Shown: one piece after another, positions 14,168 to 20,958 of the stretch
Numbering within the stretch: the first letter of the stretch is position 1
How the letters are laid out: every line of letters begins with the position of its first letter
Assembly: GCA_964568815.1 (NCBI GenBank)
Contig: CAZMRY010000019.1
Span: 1 to 23,337, forward strand
Length of the DNA: 23,337 nt
Direction: 5' to 3'
From: RGIG8700 sp964568815
Lineage (GTDB): Bacteria; Bacillota; Clostridia; RGIG6154
Notes under the pieces: model-generated
Database searches by the model: none
Told to the model about the DNA's origin: nothing
What the model saw: only the letters and a program-made list of their open reading frames with translations
Translations under genes and position numbers: made by a program

Positions 14168-17100
14168 TTAATCAATTAACGATATAATAGAAAGGAAATC
14201 CTTCCATACATAAACCTGAGTGCTTGCTGTGTTTTCAGGAACTTTATCAACTGTTACTGTTTCATTTATATCTCTTGCTGCAGTAGTTGAAAATTTCTGT
14301 GGAACAGCTTCTATAAGTCTGTTATTTCCATCGTAAAATGCAACAACTACCATATATTTCTTTCCTGCAAGTCTTGTATGATTTGTTACGTTTACATTTA
14401 CAACTGCTTTGTCGTCTACCTTCATTGATTCTACCTCTGCTACAACATCAATGTTTTCAGCTAATGCGTTATACTTTGCTCTTGCAGTTTCTGAAATATC
14501 TGTTGTTAAGAGATTCTTTTCGTCTATATATTCTTTCATATCCTCAATGGCGTCTATATCCGCGAGTGTTTCTGCTTTTTCCATAAGAGTTTCAAGTGTA
14601 GTTTTTACCTCATGAACTGTGGTTTCCACTGTCATTCCAAGTACTGCACTATGGTGACAGTTTCTTTTTGCTCTTACATACACATCATAATCTTCAAGTC
14701 CTTCAACCGTTGCAGGAACAAGCACTGCTGAGTTTGTTGCATTCGCTGTTTCTATGTATCCGCCAATAGTATTTGCATAGCCGCTTTCATCTTTACTGAA
14801 ACTTCCGCCTGCATCGTGAATAAATTCAACCGCTGTGATTTTTGTTCCTTTTGGTGCAGTAATTTCAAAGCTGCTTGCATACGCATAAGTTGTGTCTGTT
14901 CTGTCAATATCTATAATTTGCTGTTTTTCAGGAAGTATCAGATTCTGGTAATAGAAATTTGTTGCTGCCAGAGTTGTATTCCCCTCTAAACCTAAAAGGT
15001 AACCCTTACTTACAGAAGGTCCTGCAACAGATGGTGCTGAAGGAAGTTTAATATCTGCAAGCTTCACATCAGTCATATTTGCCAAAGTTTTAACATCTCC
15101 GCCAACAGCCCCATTAATTGATGCATAAGAATTGTAAGTTTCCGCTGAAGCTTTCGGAACGAACAATATCGCATCATTGATACTGATAGTATTTTTTTTA
15201 ACACCTTCTCCTGTAAGAAGTGTGTAGTCAACAGTTTCTCCGTTATCAAGATATACCTTTGCATCTACTGTATATAAACAGTACTTTGTAGCAGTTCCCT
15301 GATTTTCCAATGATGTAGTAACAATATTGATTTTAGATGATGCTTTTTCCACAGGGAATTTACCCGAATACACTGTATAATATGTTCCGTCCTTTGATAA
15401 GTTGAGGGTGTATTTCTCGTCTATATTTGGCAAAACAAGGTTTCCTTCAATTTTTGAAATCATTTCTCCCGGAGCAAAGGCATTTGCATCCACAACACCT
15501 TCTGTTGTTTTACCTATTGTGTAAGGAACATCTCCTACCGTTAAAACATATCTTCCGTTTTTAAGCTCCGAAATACCATTTATAGATGCCGCTGTTGCAT
15601 CTATAGATATTACACCGCCGTGTGACTTTTCTGTTCTGTTCGTCGCAGGCTGCTCGATGGCATTTGCTTTATAATACCCCAAATAAGCAAGATAGCTTTC
15701 CTGATTCAGCCATTCTGTCGAAGTTCTTTCAGCCTTTGTTGCAAAATAGTCTGTAAGAAGTCCCATTTCAACAGGTGCATAAAGAGGTCTTTGATCTTGA
15801 TATTTCTTTTCAGCTTCATCAAGAGCAGTTGTGTCGAAATCTGTGTCTAATACATATTCGTTTGAAGCTTTAATCGCTTCAATCTGTGCTCTGTAATCTT
15901 CAATCTGTTCTAATGTAAGAGTTTCACTGTCAAGAGCTGATAATACTTCGTTCAATGCATCAATTTTATCCTGGATTGATTCACCACCCATAACCGTTGC
16001 ACCTAAGATCGCAGGGCCTGCACTTACACGGGCTACGTATAAGAAATAAACTTTGTCTTCTTCTGCATTTTCACTGTTTTTGAATGTTACAGGAATCAAA
16101 GCTCTTGGATATGTGTCGCTGCCATTATTAAGACCGATAACACCTTCTATATCTGTGTTATCACCCGGTGTCTGATCATTTATAATATTGATAGTTGAAA
16201 CTTCTTCGTCCTTAAGGTCAAAGATACCAACTGTTGCTTTGTTGCCATAGTTATTGTTCTCTGTATCCTGTCTTGCTCTTAAGCTGATTGCAACATTCAT
16301 TTCAGCAGCATAAATGTTTGAAGGGAACTGAATGTCATCTAAAGTATACTCTGTTCCTGAAAGGCGTGTTAAAGGACTTGTTGCGTTTTTGCTTGTATGA
16401 TAAAGTTCCTCATTTTTGTAGTTAATTTCTGCTCCTTCTGCATCATATTTATCTCCGGAATAGATAGCAACACCAACAAGATCATCTATTGTTGTTACCG
16501 CTGTCTGAGTCATATTTGTTACAACCACATAGTTAGTTTCTTTTGCACCTGATTTGTATACAACTTCAAAAGGTATAAGAGCGGCATCTGCTTTGTCAAG
16601 GTTAAGCGCTTCGCCACCATTTTTATCACCATATCCTGAGCCGTTGTTAATTTCAGCTGTTGCAACTGCAACTGCAAGTTTTTCACCCTTTGTTCCTTCA
16701 GGCAAAACAAATTTTCTTGCACTTGATTCGGCCTTTATAAAATCAAATGCATTCTTTACATATTTCTCGTCGTTGATAGGCCCGATTTTAAACTGCACAT
16801 CTTCTTTGTTTGCTTTAAGATAAGCATAGTAGCTATCTCCGTCTTCTTCAGTTTTTACAACATCAGGAAGGAAGTTGTACTCTTCCTTTTTAAAAGAAAC
16901 TGTCTTAGTTACATATGTTTCAGGGTTACCGGCTACTATGTCCGCTGTTATTTTTGAACCGGTGTCATAATGTTTAACAGCAACATTTTTCAATTCTTCT
17001 GCTGTCATTGTAAGTGACTCTGTAACAAAAATCATAGGGCTCATTCTTTCTGCATCAAGGTTGAAATTGCCCATGCCTTTTTTGTAGTAGTCTTCTTCAC

Positions 17101-17425
17101 CTGTGATAGATTCACCGCCATGTGTTTTGCTTGGAATTCTGTTTCTGTAGGTGTATTCTTCACCTTCTGAATTTGTTGCTGTGTACTGCTTATTGAATGG
17201 ATCAGCATCAACCACCGCATTACTAAAGTTTGCATAATCTCTGATTACAGAAACAGATGCAAAAGCATCGATATTAGGTGTAATATCAATGTATGTATAG
17301 TCTTTTTCTGCGAGAATTGCTTTTCTTTCAGCTTCTGTGATGTCTGTTGCGCTTGCTGCAGAGGGCATAGCAAAGCATGAACAAATCATCGTGAAAGCTA
17401 AAATCATACTTAACATTTTTTTCAT
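14168..17425 (-). CDS. large secreted protein of unknown function with internal duplication
   Basis: This 1085-aa protein starts with a signal peptide (MKKMLSMILA ... PSAASA). I do not recognise a catalytic domain. The body appears to contain two diverged copies of a 450-500-aa unit. Landmarks that recur are NRIPSKTHGG (95-104) against NRTEKSHGG (596-604), and a beta-rich segment ending PAILGATV (471-478) against SAVLGMTV (926-933), each followed by a helical stretch rich in LETL/IEDY-type residues. The last 85 residues (VNVNVTNHTRLAGKKYMVVVAFYDG, split here at 1010-1034, to VYVWKDFLSI) form a beta module like the C-terminus of the co-transcribed alkaline phosphatase and of many Clostridial extracellular enzymes. 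It is probably a surface or matrix protein, binder or adhesin; function unproven. AAGGAG precedes the ATG by 7 nt. Its promoter carries a ten-G tract. Confidence 0.8.
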   Translation of the reverse strand: MKKMLSMILAFTMICSCFAMPSAASATDITEAERKAILAEKDYTYIDITPNIDAFASVSVIRDYANFSNAVVDADPFNKQYTATNSEGEEYTYRNRIPSKTHGGESITGEEDYYKKGMGNFNLDAERMSPMIFVTESLTMTAEELKNVAVKHYDTGSKITADIVAGNPETYVTKTVSFKKEEYNFLPDVVKTEEDGDSYYAYLKANKEDVQFKIGPINDEKYVKNAFDFIKAESSARKFVLPEGTKGEKLAVAVATAEINNGSGYGDKNGGEALNLDKADAALIPFEVVYKSGAKETNYVVVTNMTQTAVTTIDDLVGVAIYSGDKYDAEGAEINYKNEELYHTSKNATSPLTRLSGTEYTLDDIQFPSNIYAAEMNVAISLRARQDTENNNYGNKATVGIFDLKDEEVSTINIINDQTPGDNTDIEGVIGLNNGSDTYPRALIPVTFKNSENAEEDKVYFLYVARVSAGPAILGATVMGGESIQDKIDALNEVLSALDSETLTLEQIEDYRAQIEAIKASNEYVLDTDFDTTALDEAEKKYQDQRPLYAPVEMGLLTDYFATKAERTSTEWLNQESYLAYLGYYKANAIEQPATNRTEKSHGGVISIDATAASINGISELKNGRYVLTVGDVPYTIGKTTEGVVDANAFAPGEMISKIEGNLVLPNIDEKYTLNLSKDGTYYTVYSGKFPVEKASSKINIVTTSLENQGTATKYCLYTVDAKVYLDNGETVDYTLLTGEGVKKNTISINDAILFVPKASAETYNSYASINGAVGGDVKTLANMTDVKLADIKLPSAPSVAGPSVSKGYLLGLEGNTTLAATNFYYQNLILPEKQQIIDIDRTDTTYAYASSFEITAPKGTKITAVEFIHDAGGSFSKDESGYANTIGGYIETANATNSAVLVPATVEGLEDYDVYVRAKRNCHHSAVLGMTVETTVHEVKTTLETLMEKAETLADIDAIEDMKEYIDEKNLLTTDISETARAKYNALAENIDVVAEVESMKVDDKAVVNVNVTNHTRLAGKKYMVVVAFYDGNNRLIEAVPQKFSTTAARDINETVTVDKVPENTASTQVYVWKDFLSIISLID

Positions 17426-17455
17426 ATATTATCTCCTTTTTGTTATAGTACTGTA

Positions 17456-17486
17456 ATTATATCACCCCCCCCCCGAAAATTGTCAA
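17456..17486 (-). promoter_or_regulatory. sigma-A promoter with a G10 spacer tract, probably phase-variable
   Basis: On the minus strand a perfect TTGACA (17486-17481) and a perfect TATAAT (17461-17456) are separated by 19 bp: ATTTTC, ten G, TGA. The best spacing is 17 bp, so loss of one or two G should raise expression and gain should silence it. The start site is expected near 17449, leaving a leader of about 24 nt with AAGGAG at 17438-17433. Confidence 0.85.
17465..17474. repeat. C10/G10 homopolymer
   Basis: Ten consecutive C on the plus strand lie inside an otherwise AT-rich intergenic region. Tracts of this kind are hotspots for slipped-strand mispairing. It is the only such G/C run that I found in the window. 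Confidence 0.95.
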
Positions 17487-17541
17487 GCAAATTTCTCTTT
17501 TTTTGCAGATATTTTTCACAGGCATTAGGTTCATCTTTTTA

Positions 17542-17571
17542 TTGACAATTCTGTTTTTAATATGTTAATAT
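17542..17571 (+). promoter_or_regulatory. sigma-A promoter of the amidohydrolase gene
   Basis: Perfect TTGACA (17542-17547) and TAATAT (17566-17571), 18 bp apart, with an extended -10 TG at 17563-17564. GAAAGGA (17607-17613) precedes the ATG at 17621. Confidence 0.7.
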
Positions 17572-17620
17572 TAATTATACAAAATTTTTACATACATTTT
17601 TGCGTTGAAAGGAAATTAAT

Positions 17621-18403
17621 ATGAATTTTGAAATTATTGATTTTCACACTCATCCATTTAACGATTTAAACACAAATATCTGCAATTACAGAGACCATAT
17701 TCCTATGGATGCAGATGCAACAGCCACATACTTAAAAGGTATGGGCATTACAAAAATCTGCGGAAGTGTTGTAAACTGTGACACTTACGGCAAAGCAGAT
17801 TTTGGTGCAATAAAATTGAGAAATAACAAAGCTTTAGAGCTTAAAGAAAAGTATGGAGATTTTTATGTTCCCGGTTTTCATGTTCACCCTGCTTTTGTTA
17901 AAGAATCTCTTGAAGAAATTGAAATAATGCACAAAAAAGGCGTTAATTTAATCGGCGAGCTTGTTCCCTACTGGGACGGCTGGAGCGACTATTCCTGCAA
18001 GGAATTCTCCGAAATTTTAGACCTTGCAGATAATTATAATATGGTTGTGAGCTTTCACACTATGACCGATGAAGACCAGATGGACAAAATGGTAAAAGAG
18101 CACAAAAGCATCACCTTTGTTGCCGCACACCCTGGCGAAAAAGCAAAATTCTTAAGACATCTTGAAAGAATGAAGATAAGCGAAAACTATCATCTTGACT
18201 TATCAGGCAGCGGACTTTTCAGACAGGGTCTTCTCCGTTACGGCATTGACAAATGCGGTGTGGAAAAATTCATTTTCGGCTCTGACTATCCAACTTGCAA
18301 CCCCGCAATGTTTATAGGCGGTGTTCTTTTGGACAGTCTTATAACAGACAAAGAAAAAGAAATTATATTTGCTGAAAATGCTAAAAGAATACTTAATCTA
18401 TAA
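17621..18403 (+). CDS. amidohydrolase-family metal-dependent hydrolase (TIM barrel)
   Basis: This 260-aa cytoplasmic protein has the amidohydrolase-2 pattern: the HxH metal motif in DFHTHP (His9, His11), further likely ligands in FHVHP (His87, His89), VVSFHT (His146) and FVAAHPGE (His170), and the late aspartate in FIFGSDYP (Asp222). Members include decarboxylases and hydrolases of cyclic or aromatic substrates. The substrate here cannot be told, and the gene stands alone between its own promoter and a shared terminator, so context gives no help. Length is on the short side but usual for this sub-group. Confidence 0.85.
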   Translation: MNFEIIDFHTHPFNDLNTNICNYRDHIPMDADATATYLKGMGITKICGSVVNCDTYGKADFGAIKLRNNKALELKEKYGDFYVPGFHVHPAFVKESLEEIEIMHKKGVNLIGELVPYWDGWSDYSCKEFSEILDLADNYNMVVSFHTMTDEDQMDKMVKEHKSITFVAAHPGEKAKFLRHLERMKISENYHLDLSGSGLFRQGLLRYGIDKCGVEKFIFGSDYPTCNPAMFIGGVLLDSLITDKEKEIIFAENAKRILNL

Positions 18404-18440
18404 TAAAAATCCTTTGTGAAATTCACAAAGGATTTTTATT
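18402..18440. terminator. bidirectional terminator between convergent genes
   Basis: An almost perfect palindrome (18402-18420 with 18421-18440, core CCTTTGTGAA) has A-runs on the left and T-runs on the right. It overlaps the stop codons of both the amidohydrolase gene and the histidine phosphatase gene and serves both strands. Confidence 0.9.
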
Positions 18441-19125
18441 ATATTCCGAATACATTTTCCGTTTCCAGACCTTTAATATGGCGTGCATCATTCACAAGCT
18501 CAAAACGAGGTGAAGTAAGAACACCATCTTTTTCGCTTAATTTTACAATATGTATACCTGTATAGCTAAAGGGAATTGAATGACACACAAAAGGTAAGGG
18601 CAGATTAAAAAGGTGTGAAAGTGCAGCAGCGGATGAACCTCCGTGGCACGCCATAACAACATTTTCTGTGTTGCCTTTCTTTACTCTGTAGTATCTGCCT
18701 TCCCTTTCATAGCCCAGTTCTTTAAGCCATTTATCAATATCGTCTGCAAGTCGCAGAGCATTTACTTTGAATTTATTTTTAAGGAAAGGTTCTTCATCTG
18801 CCCAGTTTTCACTCATAATACTTTGTCCGTTTTCAACCATTTGTGTGCAAACTGTCCAGGGATGTCCGCTATGCTCAATAGGTTCATCGTCAATAGAGCC
18901 CCAACCTATTTCCTGCATAAAATCGCAAAGCTCCACTTCCTTATTGTGCAGTTTTGCAATATGCTCTGCAGTTTCAGCCGCACGACCGCAGGAAGATGAA
19001 AAAACTCGGTCAATCTTTTCATTTTTAAGACGCTGTGCGGCTGCTATCGCCTGTTTATGTCCAAGTTCTGTAAGACAGTCATCATCATAATTCGGATGCC
19101 CATGGCGAACAAAAATTATTCTCAC
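18439..19125 (-). CDS. histidine phosphatase superfamily protein (phosphoglycerate-mutase-like)
   Basis: This 228-aa protein starts with the RHG motif (FVRHGHP, catalytic His8) and carries VFSSSCGRAAETA (phosphate-binding Arg48) and a second catalytic-pocket histidine in MACHGGSS (His161). It therefore removes phosphate from a small molecule or protein through a phospho-histidine intermediate; the substrate is unknown. The start codon is GTG at 19125-19123, with GAGGAG 9 nt upstream. The overlapping ATG one base apart runs straight into a stop. It lies 23 bp behind the broken small gene at 19149-19475 with no promoter seen between, so it may be the last gene of the oadB operon, ending at the terminator at 18402-18440. 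Confidence 0.88.
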   Translation of the reverse strand: MRIIFVRHGHPNYDDDCLTELGHKQAIAAAQRLKNEKIDRVFSSSCGRAAETAEHIAKLHNKEVELCDFMQEIGWGSIDDEPIEHSGHPWTVCTQMVENGQSIMSENWADEEPFLKNKFKVNALRLADDIDKWLKELGYEREGRYYRVKKGNTENVVMACHGGSSAAALSHLFNLPLPFVCHSIPFSYTGIHIVKLSEKDGVLTSPRFELVNDARHIKGLETENVFGI

Positions 19126-19148
19126 ATCTATACTCTCCTCGTGTACTT

Positions 19149-19211
19149 TTATATCTCTTCTAAAAGCTTTTCAACTTTAATTCCGCTGTATTCTTTATCA
19201 AGGTACTTGCT
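19149..19211 (-). pseudogene. C-terminal fragment of a small ORF cut by the scaffold gap
   Basis: Reading out of the gap on the minus strand, an open frame encodes SKYLDKEYSGIKVEKLLEEI and stops with TAA at 19149-19151. The same bases recur after the gap, fused to the N-terminal part at 19353-19475, but in another frame. It is an assembly-broken gene rather than a proven biological pseudogene. Confidence 0.5.
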
Positions 19212-19366
19212 NNNNNNNNNNNNNNNNNNNNNNNNNNNNNNNNNNNNNNNNNNNNNNNNNNNNNNNNNNNNNNNNNNNNNNNNNNNNNNNNNNNNNNNNN
19301 NNNNNNNNNNNCTTCTAAAAGCTTTTCAACTTTAATTCCGCTGTATTCTTTATCAAGGTACTTGCT
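19157..19366. repeat. 55-bp exact duplication flanking the gap (19157-19211 and 19312-19366)
   Basis: The last 55 bases before the Ns are identical to the first 55 bases after them. An exact end-to-end overlap of this kind fits two contigs that share one k-mer (55 is a common assembler setting) and were scaffolded without being merged. Confidence 0.95.
19212..19311. other. assembly gap, exactly 100 N
   Basis: A run of exactly 100 N is the usual placeholder for a gap of unknown size. The 55-bp overlap suggests that the true gap may be negative, in which case about 155 bp here are artificial. Confidence 0.97.
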
Positions 19367-19475
19367 CTCTCAATGCTGAAATCTGCTCTTCTGAGAGTTT
19401 TTCTTCAGGCTGTGCTATAGCAAATATTGATGCTATAAGAACAACTGTAATGATAAAAAATAATGTTTTTTTCAT
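19353..19475 (-). CDS. small exported protein, frame broken at the contig junction
   Basis: The ATG at 19475-19473 overlaps the stop codon of the OadG-like gene (TAATG), so translation is coupled. The product starts with a clear signal sequence or membrane anchor (MKKTLFFIITVVLIASIFA) and then AQPEEKLSEEQISALRE, after which this frame meets TGA at 19355-19353, giving 40 aa. If the GAGAGAG run at the contig junction had one more GA, the frame would continue into SKYLDKEYSGIKVEKLLEEI and give a sensible 57-aa protein. I do not recognise the family. Its place, just after the oadB/oadG genes, suggests an accessory role in or near that membrane complex. Confidence 0.55.
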   Translation of the reverse strand: MKKTLFFIITVVLIASIFAIAQPEEKLSEEQISALREQVP

Positions 19476-19624
19476 TACTGCTTATTTGTTATGTTGTTTG
19501 CAACCTTATTTAAAACTACTGTTAAAATTATAATTGCTCCGATTACAACAAATATACCAATCATACCTTTGCCCATGTAGCCAAGGTTATTTACAAAATT
19601 CATAGGTTCAAAATTGAAATTCAT
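19475..19624 (-). CDS. OadG-like small subunit of a Na+-translocating decarboxylase
   Basis: This 49-aa protein has ATG at 19624-19622 with AAAGGAG 7 nt upstream and TAA at 19475-19477. It has a short N-terminus (MNFNFEPMNFVNN), the stretch LGYMGKGMIGIFVVIGAIII and a short basic tail (LNKVANNITNKQ). A single membrane helix preceded by a GxGMxGIF-type motif is the hallmark of the gamma/delta subunits of oxaloacetate or methylmalonyl-CoA decarboxylases, which hold the carboxyltransferase and beta subunits together. It follows oadB by 72 bp, as expected. It is too short for most gene finders and lacks the Pro/Ala linker and metal-binding tail seen in some longer OadG proteins. Confidence 0.78.
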   Translation of the reverse strand: MNFNFEPMNFVNNLGYMGKGMIGIFVVIGAIIILTVVLNKVANNITNKQ

Positions 19625-19649
19625 ATTAATTCTCCTTTCTTATTTTCCA

Positions 19650-19695
19650 CCTCATCCGTCAGCTACCGCTGACACCTTCTCCTCAAGGAGAAGGC
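19650..19695. repeat. half-size relative of the MITE-like element, inside the oad operon
   Basis: Two adjacent hairpins, GTCAGC/GCTGAC (19658-19673) and CCTTCTCC/GGAGAAGG (19675-19694), have the same wording and order as one arm of the element at 11585-11732 (CCTC, CGTCAGC, GCTGACACC, AAGGAG). The second hairpin starts 2 nt after the oadB stop codon, so in the mRNA it would lie directly behind oadB and before the oadG ribosome binding site. Confidence 0.7.
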
Positions 19696-19696
19696 T

Positions 19697-20812
19697 TTAG
19701 CCAAAGAAGTTGAGGATAAGACCACCAGCTATAACTGATGCAATCTGCCCTGAAACATTAACACCCATTGAGTGCATCAAAAGGAAGTTGCTTGAATCTT
19801 CTTTAAGACCCATTTTGTGAACAATTCTTCCTGACATTGGGAATGCAGATATACCTGCCGCACCAATCATAGGGTTCATCTTTTTCTTTAAGAAAAGATT
19901 GAGAATTTTAGCAAATATAACACCGCCTGCTGTATCTACAATAAATGCAACAAGACCAAGACCTAAAATAAGAAGTGTTTCAGGTGCTAAGAACTTATCT
20001 GCCTGCATCTGTGATGCGATTGTTATACCAAGGAAAATTGTGATAAGGTTTGCGAGAACCTTTTGTGCAGTTTCTGAAAGAGAGTTTAAAACTCCGCATT
20101 CTCTTATAAGGTTACCAAACATCAAGAAGCCTACAAGTGCTACTGATGAAGGAGCAACAAGACCTGCAATTACAGTTATGATAATCGGGAATAAAATCTT
20201 TGTTGTCTGTGAAACCTGTGCAGGCTTATATTCCATTTTAATCTGTCTTTCTTTTTTAGTTGTTAAAAGCTTGATTACAGGCGGCTGAATAATAGGAACA
20301 AGTGCCATATATGAGTATGCGGCAACCATTATAGCACCTAAATATTTTGAGTTAAGTGCCTGTGCAACTACAATTGATGTTGGACCATCTGCAGCACCGA
20401 TGATTGCAATAGATGCAGCATCATTAATGTCAAAGAACACTGATGCAAGACAGAGGGTAAAGAAAATACCAAACTGTGCAGCTGCACCGAAAATCATAAG
20501 CTTTGGATTTGAAAGAAGCGGTCCGAAGTCAATCATTGCTCCGATACCGATAAACAAAAGAAGTGGGAACAATTCGTTCGCAATACCTGCATTATAAAGA
20601 GTTGTAAGCACACCCTCTTCACCTATTGCACCTGAGAAAGGCAGGTTTACTAAAATTGCACCAAAGCCCATAGGAAGGAGAAGAGTTGGCTCCATATCCT
20701 TTTTTATAGCCAGATAAATAAGTACTCCGCCTATAATCCACATAACTACCATTTGCCATGTCAGGTTTGTAACATTTGCAAACACAGACAATACATCGTT
20801 TAAAAATTCCAT
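19697..20812 (-). CDS. oadB: Na+-translocating decarboxylase beta subunit (OadB/MmdB/GcdB family)
   Basis: This 371-aa integral membrane protein has about nine to eleven hydrophobic segments. Family signatures are present: LFPLLLFIGIGAMIDFGPLL (81-100), the conserved IIGAADGPTS with Asp142 (implicated in Na+ binding and carboxybiotin decarboxylation), and, near the end, AGISAFPMSGR. The beta subunit decarboxylates carboxybiotin and pumps Na+ out. No carboxyltransferase (alpha) or biotin carrier gene lies in the window, so the substrate (oxaloacetate, methylmalonyl-CoA or glutaconyl-CoA) is open. AAAGGA lies 8 nt before the ATG. The leader contains a yybP-ykoY-type riboswitch and terminator, so expression is probably under Mn2+ control. 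OadG-like and small exported genes follow. Confidence 0.92.
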   Translation of the reverse strand: MEFLNDVLSVFANVTNLTWQMVVMWIIGGVLIYLAIKKDMEPTLLLPMGFGAILVNLPFSGAIGEEGVLTTLYNAGIANELFPLLLFIGIGAMIDFGPLLSNPKLMIFGAAAQFGIFFTLCLASVFFDINDAASIAIIGAADGPTSIVVAQALNSKYLGAIMVAAYSYMALVPIIQPPVIKLLTTKKERQIKMEYKPAQVSQTTKILFPIIITVIAGLVAPSSVALVGFLMFGNLIRECGVLNSLSETAQKVLANLITIFLGITIASQMQADKFLAPETLLILGLGLVAFIVDTAGGVIFAKILNLFLKKKMNPMIGAAGISAFPMSGRIVHKMGLKEDSSNFLLMHSMGVNVSGQIASVIAGGLILNFFG

Positions 20813-20844
20813 TTACAACATCCTTTCATTAATTATATAAAAAT

Positions 20845-20880
20845 CAAGACTTTTATTGTACAACTACAATAAAAGTCTTG
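20845..20880 (-). terminator. riboswitch-controlled terminator ahead of oadB
   Basis: A perfect 16-bp stem (CAAGACTTTTATTGTA at 20880-20865 with 20860-20845), loop GTTG, is followed by ATTTTTATATAATT. Its 5' arm uses the bases that close the aptamer's P1 helix (20870-20875) and the conserved CAAGAC, so the aptamer and the terminator cannot both form fully. Confidence 0.85.
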
Positions 20881-20958
20881 CCATTTAATACTCAAGCGGA
20901 CAGTTTCCTGTCGTTCTGACGCAATAAGTAACGATTAAATCGTCGGCTACTCCCTTTT
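20871..20958 (-). promoter_or_regulatory. yybP-ykoY family (Mn2+) riboswitch aptamer
   Basis: Read on the minus strand, 5' AAAAGGGAGTAGC begins at 20958 and GGCAAGACTTTT ends at 20871; these match the conserved 5' and 3' strands (AAAGGGGAGUAGC and GCAAGACCUUU in the well-studied Lactococcus example). P1 pairs AAAAG with CTTTT. Next comes a small hairpin CGATT/AATCG, a helix TACTTA/TGAGTA, the conserved CGTCA loop and a GACAG-GAAA-CTGTC hairpin followed by CCG, all in family order. The aptamer sits directly before a terminator and oadB, and binding would favour the aptamer over the terminator, giving an ON switch. Recognised by eye, not by a covariance model. Confidence 0.85.

Noticed and set aside
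19057..19335. Plus-strand open frame running through the N gap
   Set aside because: It contains about 34 unknown residues, no ribosome binding site and no recognisable sequence, and it opposes better-supported minus-strand genes.
20832..20863. Possible promoter (TTGTAC and TATAAT) just before oadB
   Set aside because: The spacing is 20 bp and the boxes are parts of the terminator stem and its T-rich tail; read-through past the riboswitch is the better explanation.
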